Positions 34,301 to 42,778 of a stretch of 64,000 bases of DNA are shown here, in pieces; positions within the stretch are counted from its first letter, which is position 1; each line of letters opens with the position of its first letter. Position numbers and translations under genes: made by a program. Origin of the DNA: Acidobacteriota bacterium. Its GTDB lineage: Bacteria > Acidobacteriota > Thermoanaerobaculia > Multivoradales > JBCCEF01. The notes under the pieces were generated by a model. That model did no database searches, was not told the origin of the DNA, and saw only the letters and a program-made list of their open reading frames with translations. The stretch spans positions 62,001 to 126,000 of the forward strand of contig JBCCHV010000010.1 in NCBI GenBank assembly GCA_039028635.1, in the 5' to 3' direction.

Positions 34301-36198
34301 TGGCTGGTGCCCGTCGGCAAACCGCTGATCGAGAGACTCACCCCGGTGCTGAACCCGTTGACCGGATTCACCGACACCGTGTAGATGGCCGACTGACCGC
34401 GCTGGACACTGCGCGCCGAAGGCGAAACGTCGACGGTGAAGTCCTGATTTCCGATCACCACCAGGCGAGTGGTGTCGGTGCGGGTCAAACCACCCCCGGT
34501 TCCGGTGACGGTCAGGGTTCGCGTCACCAGCGGTGTCGACGCCGTGGTCGTCACGCGCAGCGTCGAGGTGCTGCCCGGCGACACGTTGACCGGCGTGAAG
34601 GTGTGGCTGGTCCCTCCGGGCAGGCCGCTCAGTGAGAGCGCGACGCTCGAGCTGAAGCCGAACTGGCCGGAAACCGCCACGGTATAGGTGGTCGCCTGAC
34701 CACGCTGCACGGTGCGCGTCCCCGGCGACACATTGACCACGAAGCTCGGCGCTTTGGTCTCCGCCGTGGCGAAGAAGGAGTAGCGCGACACCCCGTTGAC
34801 GAACAGCCGAATCTCGCTGGTGACGGTGCCGAGCCCGGCAGCGTCGAAGCGCAGCTGGAAGGTTCTCGAGGCACCCGGCGCGACGTTGGTCACCTGGTTG
34901 TTCTGGGCGTGGAAGGCGGCCGGATCGCTGCCGTTGCTGGAGATCGAGATCGGCGCGATGGTGAGCGGCTGATCGCCGCCGTTGGTGGCCGTGAAGGTGC
35001 GCACGATCTGCTGGCCGACACCGGTGTCCCCGAAGTCGAAGGTCGAGCCCTGGGCCACCGTCGTGCCGCCCTGGCGCAGCTGGATGATCGGGCCGATGGC
35101 GTCGTTGACGGTCCAGTTCGCCGTGAAGCGATAAGGGTTCGGGCTGGGATCGTCGGAGGTCACCGAGATGACGCTCGCGCGACCGCCCTCGTTGTCGCCG
35201 GAGAAGCGCAGAGTGAAGTTGCGGCTGCCTCCGGCCGGCACCGTCGACGGCGGACTGGTGGCGATGCTCACCTCGTTGCCGGTCCAGGTCACCCCGCCGA
35301 CGTTGAGGGTGGCGTTGCCGGTGTTGGTGATGGTGAAGGTCGCCAACAGGTCGTCGCCGAAGTCCGTCGCTCCGAGACTGACGCTGCCGTCGGGGGAAAT
35401 GGTCGCGCTGTTGCGCTTCAGCACCATGTTGGGCGCTGGCGCAGGATTGGCGGTGCCGCGGACGTCGAACTCGAAGTCCGAAACGCCGCCGACGAACAGC
35501 CGCACCCGGTTGGTCCGCGTGCCGACACTGTCGGCCTCGAAGCGCAGCGTGAAGGTGGCGCTGTTGCCGGGAGCGACGTTGTTGACGTTGTTGCTGTCGA
35601 CGGAGAAGGAGATTGGATTGCCAGTGCCACCGGCAAAGCCGATCGGCGCAATCGTCAGGTTCTGATCACCGCCATTGGTCACCGTGAAGGTGCGCACCAG
35701 ATCGCTGCCGACGGTGGTGGTGCCGAAGTTGACCAGGTCATTGCGTTGGATCGTCGTGCCACCCTGGCGCAGCTCGATCACCGGACCGATCGGCGCCGTC
35801 GCCGTTGCCCGCGCGAAGAAGCTGTAGGTCGGCACCCCGTTGACCAGAAGGCGGATCTCGTTGGTCACGGTGCCGGCACCGGTCGAGGTGTAGGTGGCGT
35901 CGAAGCCGCCCGTTCCGCCCGGCGGGATCACCCCGATGTCGGCGTTCGAGGTGGTGAATCGGCCGGGATCGAAGGCGTTGCTCGAAACCGACAAGTGGGA
36001 GACGTTGATCGCCGTCGAGCCGACATTGACCAACGTGATGGGGCGCGTCAGGTCGACCCCGACCGGCGTGCTGCCGAAGTCGTAGGTGGAGCCGTCGGGA
36101 ATGACCGTGCTGCCCTGTCGGAACTGGATCTGGGCATTCGCCGAACCGGCGAGCGCCACGCTGGCGACAAGAAGAACCCAAGCCAAACGATGTTTCAT
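31348..36198 (-). CDS. Giant secreted ASH/Ig/IPT-domain protein, copy 2
   Basis: 1616 residues with a signal peptide (MKHRLAWVLLVASVALAGSA). By eye there are four choice-of-anchor D/ASH repeats of about 110 residues (24-480; for example FDFGDTGVGQQIVRTFTATN). Next are two Ig-like repeats (about 485-670; VNVSPGTRTVQRGQ and VDVSPSARSVQRGQ) and two IPT/TIG domains (about 690-880). A Cys-rich unique core follows (about 900-1110, with RCDLQGWSFPLFCLRITSGL), then another Ig-like domain opening SISQPPACVARNRMRTFNAS. A helical HEAT-like tail ends in SDLELKRLSELME. It is a tandem paralogue of the next upstream gene. A structural or adhesive role at the cell surface is likely; no enzyme motif is seen. 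Confidence 0.85.
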   Translation of the reverse strand: MKHRLAWVLLVASVALAGSANAQIQFRQGSTVIPDGSTYDFGSTPVGVDLTRPITLVNVGSTAINVSHLSVSSNAFDPGRFTTSNADIGVIPPGGTGGFDATYTSTGAGTVTNEIRLLVNGVPTYSFFARATATAPIGPVIELRQGGTTIQRNDLVNFGTTTVGSDLVRTFTVTNGGDQNLTIAPIGFAGGTGNPISFSVDSNNVNNVAPGNSATFTLRFEADSVGTRTNRVRLFVGGVSDFEFDVRGTANPAPAPNMVLKRNSATISPDGSVSLGATDFGDDLLATFTITNTGNATLNVGGVTWTGNEVSIATSPPSTVPAGGSRNFTLRFSGDNEGGRASVISVTSDDPSPNPYRFTANWTVNDAIGPIIQLRQGGTTVAQGSTFDFGDTGVGQQIVRTFTATNGGDQPLTIAPISISSNGSDPAAFHAQNNQVTNVAPGASRTFQLRFDAAGLGTVTSEIRLFVNGVSRYSFFATAETKAPSFVVNVSPGTRTVQRGQATTYTVAVSGQFGFSSSVALSLSGLPGGTSHTFTPVNVSPGSTSTLRVTTTASTPLVTRTLTVTGTGGGLTRTDTTRLVVIGNQDFTVDVSPSARSVQRGQSAIYTVSVNPVNGFSTGVSLSISGLPTGTSHTFTPATVTPGNSSTLEVTTSSSTPLVTRTLTITGSGGGISRSDTAQLTVTDQPPVGEPVIDSVSPDTIVHGGVHFLTLSGANFQGATVSVPDEAPDPSDPMTRIFPPVSVESINGNGTQMTVRVDASDTRVLDFYNLLVTNSAGEEGVPFRVLPAGPLVDTWTPAEPERGNAYVLSLVGHNLRNVTVSPSQSGRVRIFGLDNSRANRTNAILQVFDNAPLGPINLVVRDPSGRSVSLPINIRAPGSASLLTRNLMAEQQPTDQLGPRGAPSAPQPAVFFQDFTLREGPLTVVSGENVVVLDKAMAGGRLVEPVEANLNIAIYCRIKLDLVRFHWQVALIFDPDTGEIGDAVLQGLNLGQRADIGAFVLSFYLDVDLFIYFRCDLQGWSFPLFCLRITSGLEIPGRSGFAFVIDFCFGGGGDNFTSGSTDTLVVTGGPCAEVTPQGPPSEGLLFASVEQTDCCDQPISVAGSGSTFTGLGFGTNFNVNNPEAGTSTSDCGPGGCSVSISQPPACVARNRMRTFNASGNPSGGSFQWSIPQGGNRASIEGANNQSSVSVKGTATSQQADDVELKVTYTDPQGNSCSQTTDLSVIEVDLIWRNSGTLDPMFNAPAVTDGNFGLPTLGPVSPNNPPGTVGWFKNMEIKGKVTPCDPNLRCDFDFKRDRQGTVGFLQLTGPGQAQFQPEPNLDCPQGGCDDDPNELDEDHDLDGPPGCGVFVLDVPGLSVGSACTPTSNNGLFIINCLTFEEWLNVDGVRGSDIQRWNASTRVFCDGNSWQLNGLGQGNRMGVGTLDCSRQAAIPTGGPAPNRIEVAYDVDSILKRLFSGTAAERMAAAAEVVDWDASGTLNGGSRDDLAKMLRRMVGRPAQAGEEFATPLQAIRLLGTLRDSGSTALLISHIGDEFVRPDVDAFEDITPAAVALAQIGQPAIGAILDRAAVADEAEWSMLTKALRRMPDSADVADALAPRLAAASDLELKRLSELME

Positions 36199-36539
36199 CC
36201 TGGTGCTACCTCCAGTCTGGCCCCTCGGTGAAGTGGACCGTCCTCCGAGAGGTCCCGGAAGGCGATCCCGATGACACGGATGCTCAATTCAAATACCGAG
36301 ATTGAACCGAAAAGGTTTATCGGCACAAAGACGTATATTCAGAATTCTTCGATGAAAATAAGTCGACGACGCCAATAAGCAGGCCAGATTCGATGATTTG
36401 TGGCTCGCGATGCGGCGCGTCAGATTCAATTCCGAACGGAGTGCCGACCATCCAGAAGCAGGGCGGGCTCCCATCCGTAAGGGACGGAAGCCCGCCGTTG
36501 AACGGGGTCCTCGCGAGAGGGTCCCGGACTACCGGAAGA
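36199..36539. other. Intergenic region between the two giant paralogues
   Basis: About 340 bases. The left part is AT-rich (36285-36375) and should hold the promoter of the downstream copy; no -10/-35 pair is convincing. The right part carries the terminator of the upstream copy. No gene is visible. Confidence 0.55.
36462..36496 (-). terminator. Hairpin after giant gene copy 1
   Basis: GGCGGGCT (36462-36469) and CCGT (36475-36478) pair with ACGG (36484-36487) and GCCCGCC (36490-36496) with small bulges. It lies 44 bases beyond the stop of the upstream copy and resembles the hairpin at 31270 in position and sequence. Confidence 0.65.
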
Positions 36540-39500
36540 TCACTCCATCAGCTCGCTCAAGCGCTTCTCCTCGAGGTCGCTGGCGTGGAGCATGCGCATT
36601 TCCACCGCGTCGGCGACATCGGCCGGATCCGGCATGCGGCGCAGCGCCTTGGTCAGCTCCGCCCATTCGGGCTCACTGGCCACTGCCGCCTGATCGAGGA
36701 TCGGCTCGATGGCGGGAACCCCGATCTGGGCCAGGGACGAGGCCGCCGGCGTGATCGGTGCGAGTCCCGAGAACTCCGAGCGGGTGAACTCGTCGAGGAC
36801 ACGGTCGATCAGCAGGGGCACCGCTTCCTCGGCCTTCAGGGTGCCGAGGAGGCGGACCGCCAGGAAAGGCTTCGAGAAGGGCACGTTGCCGCCCCAGCGC
36901 TTCTTGGCGAAGTTGATCAGGTTGCCGATCAGCTTGGTGCGCGGGTTGCCGGTCAGCTTGCCCGAGGCGTCCCAGGCCTGGACCATCGCCGCCCCCTCCA
37001 TCCGCTGGTATTGCTCGGCCGAGCGCAGCAGCGTCAGGATTCCGGCCCGGCTATAGCTCTCGTCGGCCTGCACCGGCGACGGCGCGGTGGGGAACACCGC
37101 CTGGCGGCTGCAGTCGAGAACCCCCTGTCCCATCTGGTTGCCCTGACCGCCAGGATGGGCCTGCCAGCTGACGCCGTCACAGGCCACTCGCGTGCTGGCG
37201 AACCAAGGCAGATTCGGGGTGACCCGCACTCCGTCGACGTTGAGCCACTCGTCGAAGCTCATGCAGTTGAGCAACAACCCCTGGGGCAGGGTGGGCCCAC
37301 CACAGGTGAATCCGGGACGTCCGCCGGCCGAGTCCAAGACGAAGACCGCGCAGCTCGGACCCGGATCCATGTCGAGATCCTCGTCGTTGTTCGTCAGGTC
37401 GTCGTCGCAGCCACCCTGGGGGCAATCGATGCCCTGCTCGGCGAAGAAGATGGGCGGACGGTCGGGATAGACCGCCAGGTGACCGGCGGTACCCTGCCGA
37501 TCGCGCTTGAAGTCGAAGTCGCAACGCAGCTCTGGATCACACGGTGTGATCCGCCCCTTGACCTGCATGTTCTTGTACCAGCCGGTGGTCCCCGGGGGGA
37601 GTCCAGGAGAGACCGGTCCGAGCTTCGGGAGTCCCTGGGTCGGGTCGAGCCAAATATCGGCCGCCGGATCGAGGACGCCGAAGTCCTTATAGGTCAGCTC
37701 GATGTCGATGACCGACAGCTCCGTCGTCTTGGCGCAGAGGTTGCCCGAGGGATCCGTGTAGGTGACCCGCAGCCGAACATCGTCCGCCGACTGACTGGCG
37801 GCGTTGCCCTTCACCGAGACACTCGACTGGTCGTTCGCCCCCTGAATCGAGGCGCTGCTTCCGCCCGCCTCGATGCTCCATTGGTAGTTGCCGCCGGAAG
37901 GTGTTCCGGAGGCGTTGTAGGTGCGCATGCGGTTGCGTGCGATACAGGCTGGCGGCTGACTGATACTGACCGAACAGGGGCCACCACACAGGGGCGACGT
38001 TCGCCCCGCCTCCGGGTTGAAAGTATTGAAGTTGGGTAACCCGAAACTGAATCCTGTGAAGGTCGACCCGGAGCCGCTCACGGCGATCGGCTGCTCGCAG
38101 CAATCGGTCTGCTCGACCTCGGCGAAGACCAAGCCCTCCGAGGGCGGCCCCTGCTGCGTGACCTCGGCGCAGGGTCCGCCGGTGACCACCAGGGTGTCTG
38201 TGCTGCCGGAGGTGAAGTCATCCCCACCGCCGCCGAAGCAGAAGTCGATCACGAAAGCGAAACCGCCCCGGCCCGGTATCTCCAACCCCGAGGTGATCCG
38301 CAGGCAGAAGAGCGGGAAGCTCCAGCCTTGGAAGTCACATCGGAAGTAGATGGTCAGATCGACGTCGAGGTAGAAGGACAAGACGAAGGCACCGATCGAG
38401 ACCCGGCTGCCGAGGCCCAGCCCCTGGAGCACCGCATCGCCGATCCTCCCGGTGTCGGGATCGAAGATCAACGCCACCTGACAGTGGAAGCGCACCAGGT
38501 TGAGGGTCAAGCGACAGTAGATGGCGATTCCGAGCGATTCTTCGCCTCCCTCCATCAGCCCCGCCCGGGCCGGCGCGAGGGCCGGATCGAGCACCACCAC
38601 GTTCTCTCCGTCGACCACCGTCAAGGGAGCCGCCCGCTGGGTGAAGTCCTGGAAGTAGACGGCCGGTTGGGGGGATCCGTCCCGCGGTTGGGTCGGCCCC
38701 GGGTTGAGGGTCGTCGGTGGCGACTGCTCGGCCATCAGGTTGCGAGTCAACAGCCTGGCCGCTCCCGGAGCCCGAACGGTGATCGGCAGGGTCACGGTGC
38801 GACCGGACGGATCCCGCACGATCAGATTCAAGGGCCCGAGAGGTGCATTCGGGAAGACCTCGAGAATCGCGTTGAGGCGGTTGGACCGACTGTTGTCCAT
38901 GCCGAAGATGCGCACCCGGCCACCCTGCGAAGGCGACACCGTGGCGTTTCTCAGGTTGTGTCCCACCAGCGAGAGAACGTAGGCGTCACCGCGCTCCGGC
39001 TCACCCGGAGTCCAGGTGTCGACCAGCGGTCCCGGCGGCAGAACCCGGAAGGGGATCCCATCCTCGCCGGAGGAGTTGGTCACCAACAGGTTGTAGAAGT
39101 CGATGATGCGCGTATCGGTCGCGTCGACCCGCACCACCATCGAGGTGCCGGCGCCGTTGATGCTCTGCACCGACACCGTCGGGAACCAGCGCTGCACCGG
39201 ATCGTTGGGATCCGGAGCCTGGCTCGGAATCGACACCGAGGAGCCTTGGAAGTTGGCACCCTGGAGGGTCAAGAAGCTCACCCCTCCGTGGATGATGGTC
39301 TCCGGTGAGACATTGTTGATCACCGGCACACCGGCGGGCGGTGTGTCCGTCACCGTCAGCTCGGCGGTGTCGCTGCGACTCACTCCTCCAGCACTGCCGG
39401 TGATGGTGAGCGTCCGGCTGCCCAGGGGAGTCGACGAGCTGGTCGTGACCTCGAGCGTCGAGGTGTTGCCCGGGGTCACCGTCACCGGCGTGAAGGTGTG

Positions 39501-41399
39501 GCTGGCCCCGGCCGGAAGCCCGGAGAGGGACAGAGTGACTCCGGTGCTGAAGCCGTTGATCGGATTCACCGCGACCGTGTAAGTGGTCGAGCTCCCGCGC
39601 TGCACCGAACGGGCCGAGGGATTCACGTCCACCGTGAAGTCCTGGTCGCCGACCACCGTGAGCTGGGCCGTGTCGGTGCGGGTCAAGCCACCGCCGGTGC
39701 CGGTCACGGTCAGGGTTCGCGTCACCAGAGGTGTCGACGAGGTGGTCGTCACCCGCAGCGTCGAGCTCGATCCCGGCGACACGTTCACCGGCGTGAAGGT
39801 GTGGCTGGTCGATCCCGGCAGACCACTCAACGACAGCGCCACGTTCGAGCTAAAGCCGAACTGACCGTTGACCGTCACCGTGTAGGTCGTGGCCTGACCA
39901 CGCTCGACCGTCCGGGAGCCCGGCGAAACGTTGACCGTGAAGGAAGGCGGTCGCGTCTCCGCCAGAGCGAAGAACGAGAAGCGTGAGACCCCGCCCACGA
40001 ACAGGCGAATCTCGCTCGTCACCTCGCCCAGACCGGCCGCATCGAAGACCAGTTGGAAGGTCGCCGAAGCTCCAGGCTGGATGTTCTGGACATTGTTGTT
40101 CTGAGAGCCGAAGGAAGCCGGATCGGACGTATGGCTCGAGATCGAGATCCAAGAGATGGTCAGCGGCTGGTCGCCGGCATTGGTCGCCGTGAAGGTGCGC
40201 GTAAGCTGCTGTCCCAAGCCGGTGTCACCGAAGTCGAAGGTCGATCCGCCATTGATCGTCGTGCCTCCCTGGCGCAACTGGATGATCGGTCCGATGGCAT
40301 CGTCGACCGTCCAGTTGGCGGTGAACTGGTAGGGGTTCGGGTTGGGATCGTCGGACGCCACCGAGATCACACTCGAGCGCGGTCCTTCCGTCGACGCCGC
40401 GAAGCGCAGCGTGAAGTTGCGGCTCTGCCCCTGAGGCACCGTCGCCGGCGGGCTGGTGGCGATGCTGACCTCGTCGCCGGTCCAGGTCACCGCCCCCATA
40501 TGGAGGGTGGCATCGCCGTTGTTGGTGATGGTGAAGGTCTCCAGGATCTCGTCGCCGAACTCCGTCGAGCCCAGGCTCACGCTCCCGGTGTGGCTGATGG
40601 TGGTGCCGTTGCGCTTCAGCACCATGTTCGGTGCCGGCGCCGGGTTGACCGTGCCGGTGACGTCGAACTCGAAGTTCGAGGTGCCGTTGACGAACAGGCG
40701 CACGAGGTTGGTGACGCTGGCCACGGTGTCCGCTTCGAGGCGCAGATCGAAGGTCGCGCTGTTGCCCGGCGTCACGTTCTGGACGTTGTTGTTCTCGGGC
40801 GAGAAGATGATCGGGTTGCTGCCGTCACCGCCCATTCCGATGTGGCTGATGGTCAGGTTCTGGTCACCGCTGTTGGTCACCGTGAAGGTGCGAACCACGT
40901 CCGTTCCGAGGACCGTCGAGCCGAAGGCGTAGGTGTCGTTCCGATGGATGACCGTGCCGCCTTGACGCAGCTCGATCACCGGGCCGATCGGCTCCGTCGC
41001 CGTCGCCTGGGCGAAGAAGCTGTAGGTCGGCACCCCACCGACCAGCAGGCGGATCTCGTTGCTCACGGTCCCCGCACCGGTCGACGTGTAGGTGGCGTCG
41101 AAGCCACCGCTGTCGCCGGGGTTGAGCAGCCCGATATCGATGTTCGAGAGGACGAACCTCCCCGGGTCGTTGGCGTTGTACGACACCGACGTGTGGGAGA
41201 CGTTGATCGGCGACGAGCCGACGTTGACGATCGTGATCGGCTTGGTCAGATCGACCCCGATCGGCGTGCTACCGAAGTTGTAGGTGGAGCCGTTGGGAAT
41301 GACGGTTCCCCCTTGTCGGAACTGGATCTGGGCGGCCGCGGGTACGGCCGTCAGCAGTGCGGCGGCGAACAATGGAATCCAAGGCAAGCGAACTCTCAT
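36540..41399 (-). CDS. Giant secreted ASH/Ig/IPT-domain protein, copy 1
   Basis: 1619 residues from the ATG at 41399, which begins a signal peptide (MRVRLPWIPLFAAALLTAVP); the open frame upstream of it is not used. The domain order is the same as in copy 2 along the whole length: four ASH repeats, two Ig-like repeats, two IPT domains, a Cys-rich core, a further Ig-like domain and the HEAT-like tail ending SDLEEKRLSELME. Long stretches are nearly identical (such as GWSFPLFCLRITSGLEIPGR). Both copies share the leader GGAGGTAGCACCAGG directly before ATG, so the ribosome site spacing is an unusual 10 bases. Each copy has its own terminator, so they may be expressed separately. Confidence 0.85.
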   Translation of the reverse strand: MRVRLPWIPLFAAALLTAVPAAAQIQFRQGGTVIPNGSTYNFGSTPIGVDLTKPITIVNVGSSPINVSHTSVSYNANDPGRFVLSNIDIGLLNPGDSGGFDATYTSTGAGTVSNEIRLLVGGVPTYSFFAQATATEPIGPVIELRQGGTVIHRNDTYAFGSTVLGTDVVRTFTVTNSGDQNLTISHIGMGGDGSNPIIFSPENNNVQNVTPGNSATFDLRLEADTVASVTNLVRLFVNGTSNFEFDVTGTVNPAPAPNMVLKRNGTTISHTGSVSLGSTEFGDEILETFTITNNGDATLHMGAVTWTGDEVSIATSPPATVPQGQSRNFTLRFAASTEGPRSSVISVASDDPNPNPYQFTANWTVDDAIGPIIQLRQGGTTINGGSTFDFGDTGLGQQLTRTFTATNAGDQPLTISWISISSHTSDPASFGSQNNNVQNIQPGASATFQLVFDAAGLGEVTSEIRLFVGGVSRFSFFALAETRPPSFTVNVSPGSRTVERGQATTYTVTVNGQFGFSSNVALSLSGLPGSTSHTFTPVNVSPGSSSTLRVTTTSSTPLVTRTLTVTGTGGGLTRTDTAQLTVVGDQDFTVDVNPSARSVQRGSSTTYTVAVNPINGFSTGVTLSLSGLPAGASHTFTPVTVTPGNTSTLEVTTSSSTPLGSRTLTITGSAGGVSRSDTAELTVTDTPPAGVPVINNVSPETIIHGGVSFLTLQGANFQGSSVSIPSQAPDPNDPVQRWFPTVSVQSINGAGTSMVVRVDATDTRIIDFYNLLVTNSSGEDGIPFRVLPPGPLVDTWTPGEPERGDAYVLSLVGHNLRNATVSPSQGGRVRIFGMDNSRSNRLNAILEVFPNAPLGPLNLIVRDPSGRTVTLPITVRAPGAARLLTRNLMAEQSPPTTLNPGPTQPRDGSPQPAVYFQDFTQRAAPLTVVDGENVVVLDPALAPARAGLMEGGEESLGIAIYCRLTLNLVRFHCQVALIFDPDTGRIGDAVLQGLGLGSRVSIGAFVLSFYLDVDLTIYFRCDFQGWSFPLFCLRITSGLEIPGRGGFAFVIDFCFGGGGDDFTSGSTDTLVVTGGPCAEVTQQGPPSEGLVFAEVEQTDCCEQPIAVSGSGSTFTGFSFGLPNFNTFNPEAGRTSPLCGGPCSVSISQPPACIARNRMRTYNASGTPSGGNYQWSIEAGGSSASIQGANDQSSVSVKGNAASQSADDVRLRVTYTDPSGNLCAKTTELSVIDIELTYKDFGVLDPAADIWLDPTQGLPKLGPVSPGLPPGTTGWYKNMQVKGRITPCDPELRCDFDFKRDRQGTAGHLAVYPDRPPIFFAEQGIDCPQGGCDDDLTNNDEDLDMDPGPSCAVFVLDSAGGRPGFTCGGPTLPQGLLLNCMSFDEWLNVDGVRVTPNLPWFASTRVACDGVSWQAHPGGQGNQMGQGVLDCSRQAVFPTAPSPVQADESYSRAGILTLLRSAEQYQRMEGAAMVQAWDASGKLTGNPRTKLIGNLINFAKKRWGGNVPFSKPFLAVRLLGTLKAEEAVPLLIDRVLDEFTRSEFSGLAPITPAASSLAQIGVPAIEPILDQAAVASEPEWAELTKALRRMPDPADVADAVEMRMLHASDLEEKRLSELME

Positions 41400-41805
41400 C
41401 CTGGTGCTACCTCCGGGTTGGGCCCCATGCATGAAAAGCGGGCCGGCCCCGAAGAGCCCTCCGGTCGCCGACCCGACGACACAACTGGTTGTATGCATAG
41501 AGGTACTGCGGGCTCACCGGAAGGTTTAGTGACGCATGAGATTATTTGCACAAAACAGTTTTACTGCAAACAAAGAGATCCCTTAAGGGCGCTCAAGACC
41601 GATCCGGGAGCCGCAGAAAAGTGAGGTTGGGGGTGGGGAGAGGGCTCGGACCGGAAAGACGAGAGCCCCGACTCCGCCGATGCCGTCACGGCTCGACGCA
41701 AACCTCCCAGGATCGGCGACTCCGAGGAGCAGTACCGGCCTCACTCCCGGGTTGCGCCGGGCTCTTGCACCGCTGAGGCGATTTTGCTAAGTTCTCGATC
41801 CCTGT
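41400..41805. other. Intergenic region between giant gene copy 1 and tRNA-Glu
   Basis: About 405 bases with no gene. An AT-rich patch at 41530-41590 (including TTTTACTGCAAACAAAG) probably holds the promoter for the leftward giant gene. The right end carries the tRNA promoter. Confidence 0.55.
41765..41793 (+). promoter_or_regulatory. Promoter of tRNA-Glu
   Basis: TTGCAC (41765-41770) and TAAGTT (41788-41793) with a 17-base spacer place the start about 6-8 bases before the mature tRNA at 41806. Confidence 0.6.
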
Positions 41806-41881
41806 GGCGCGTTCGTCTAGGGGTCTAGGACGCCGGCCTCTCACGCCGGTAACACGGGTTCGAATCCCGTACGCGCTACCA
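41806..41881 (+). tRNA. tRNA-Glu (anticodon CTC)
   Basis: 76 bases including an encoded CCA (41879-41881). The acceptor stem GGCGCGT pairs with ACGCGCT, with one G-T pair at the end. The anticodon arm is CCGGC-CTCTCAC-GCCGG, with CTC reading the glutamate codon GAG. The T arm is CGGGTTCGAATCCCG. Overall similarity to bacterial tRNA-Glu is high. Confidence 0.96.
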
Positions 41882-41932
41882 CTCCTCGCTCCCTTTCAGT
41901 CGCTCTGAGTAGTACCCCGTACGGGCTTCGGT

Positions 41933-41969
41933 GTGCCCAATCGTCGAGCTACGCTCGACTCTTGGGCAC
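41933..41969. repeat. Long palindromic repeat unit, first copy
   Basis: GTGCCCAA (41933-41940) pairs with TTGGGCAC (41962-41969) and GTCGAGC (41943-41949) with GCTCGAC (41953-41959). The result is a stem of two perfect blocks separated by a 2-base internal mismatch, with the loop TAC. It is the most complete member of the repeat family that follows and resembles bacterial REP elements. Confidence 0.85.
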
Positions 41970-42093
41970 GGCGAATCCTGGGGTGGGGCCGCATTCTTGA
42001 TTGTCGAGCTACGCTCGACTCTTGGGCACGGCGAATCCTTGGGCGACGCGAACGGTTGCTCGCCAGACTACGCTCGACTCTTGGGCTCGGCGA
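41941..42093. repeat. Three direct repeats with a ~60-bp period
   Basis: The block TCGAGCTACGCTCGACTC followed by TTGGGCACGGCGAATCC occurs at 41944 and again exactly 60 bases later at 42004. A shorter copy (CTACGCTCGACTC, then TTGGGCTCGGCGAA) begins at 42068, 59 bases on. The first two are virtually identical over 35 bases; the intervening sequence is unrelated. There are too few units and too imperfect a structure for CRISPR. Confidence 0.85.
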
Positions 42094-42168
42094 ACTTTGC
42101 CGTCCCCAACGACCGTTTGCCCTGCACCTCTGAAGTAAGCCTTGAACAACTAGATGGAGGTGTCTGTG

Positions 42169-42558
42169 ATGCGAGCTCTCGCCGTGGTTTGTGTCTTGGT
42201 TCTACTGGGGACTGCTACTCCAATCGGGGCGGTGGGCCCTGGGGCGACTTCGGAATCGGATGCCGAGATTTCTCGTGTCGGCTCGATTGCCGACCTGTTC
42301 GACTCTTGGAGAAGGGACTTTGTTTCTCGCTTGCGGGCCATAGCCGATCATCTCCCGACAGACGTCGGGCCGAATGTCATCTCTCAGTCCCCGTTCTCGC
42401 ATCTTCGCGACGCCGAAGCTGAAGATCCTTCTTCCGATGGACTGGCCGTCGGCTCGATGAGCGGTTTCGGTTCCGATCCGCTCTACACACCGCGATCGAA
42501 CGACCTCCATGGCTGGCCGTACGCATTGCCGACGACCGGGGAATCTCCTTCGCCTTAG
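42169..42558 (+). CDS. Small secreted protein, unknown
   Basis: 129 residues from the ATG at 42169, with GGAGGT 8 bases upstream; an ATG at 42154 overlaps that ribosome site. A clear signal peptide (MRALAVVCVLVLLGTATPIG) leads to a short hydrophilic protein with one amphipathic helix (SIADLFDSWRRDFVSRLRAI) and a Ser/Pro-rich tail ending TGESPSP. No family is recognised. Base composition looks lower in GC than in the flanking genes, and it lies beside tRNA-Glu and the repeats, so acquisition by transfer is possible. Confidence 0.62.
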   Translation: MRALAVVCVLVLLGTATPIGAVGPGATSESDAEISRVGSIADLFDSWRRDFVSRLRAIADHLPTDVGPNVISQSPFSHLRDAEAEDPSSDGLAVGSMSGFGSDPLYTPRSNDLHGWPYALPTTGESPSP

Positions 42559-42693
42559 CAGGGCAGGGATAGAAAGGCGCTCAACCGTGGGCCCCGATGC
42601 TCAGGGTGTTGACTCGGCAGCGGGCACGGTCGAGGGCGGCGAACCTCCGTCGAGGAGCACGATGTCGACCTCTTGGGGCAGCACCTGCGGTTT

Positions 42694-42745
42694 CAAGAAC
42701 GGCTACGCTCGCCTCTTGTGCATGGCGTTTGGGCACGGCGATTTC
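42694..42745. repeat. Diverged copy of the palindromic repeat
   Basis: CGGCTACGCTCGCCTCTTGTGC followed by TTTGGGCACGGCGA echoes the units at 41944 and 42004, with substitutions and a ~15-base insertion. It lies in the non-coding stretch 42559-42778 between the small secreted gene and the LysR gene, where I see no other feature. Confidence 0.6.
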
Positions 42746-42778
42746 GGCCAAGGGTCGGGGACGTCCTCGATGGCAAGC

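Noticed and set aside
31609-34635. 1008-residue open frame on the plus strand
   Set aside because: It lies wholly antisense to the first giant ASH-domain gene, has low-complexity His/Arg/Gly-rich composition and no family motif. GC-rich codon use leaves the complementary frame open.
41933-42093. Possible CRISPR array
   Set aside because: Only three units, a diverging third copy, a palindromic REP-like structure, and no cas genes nearby.
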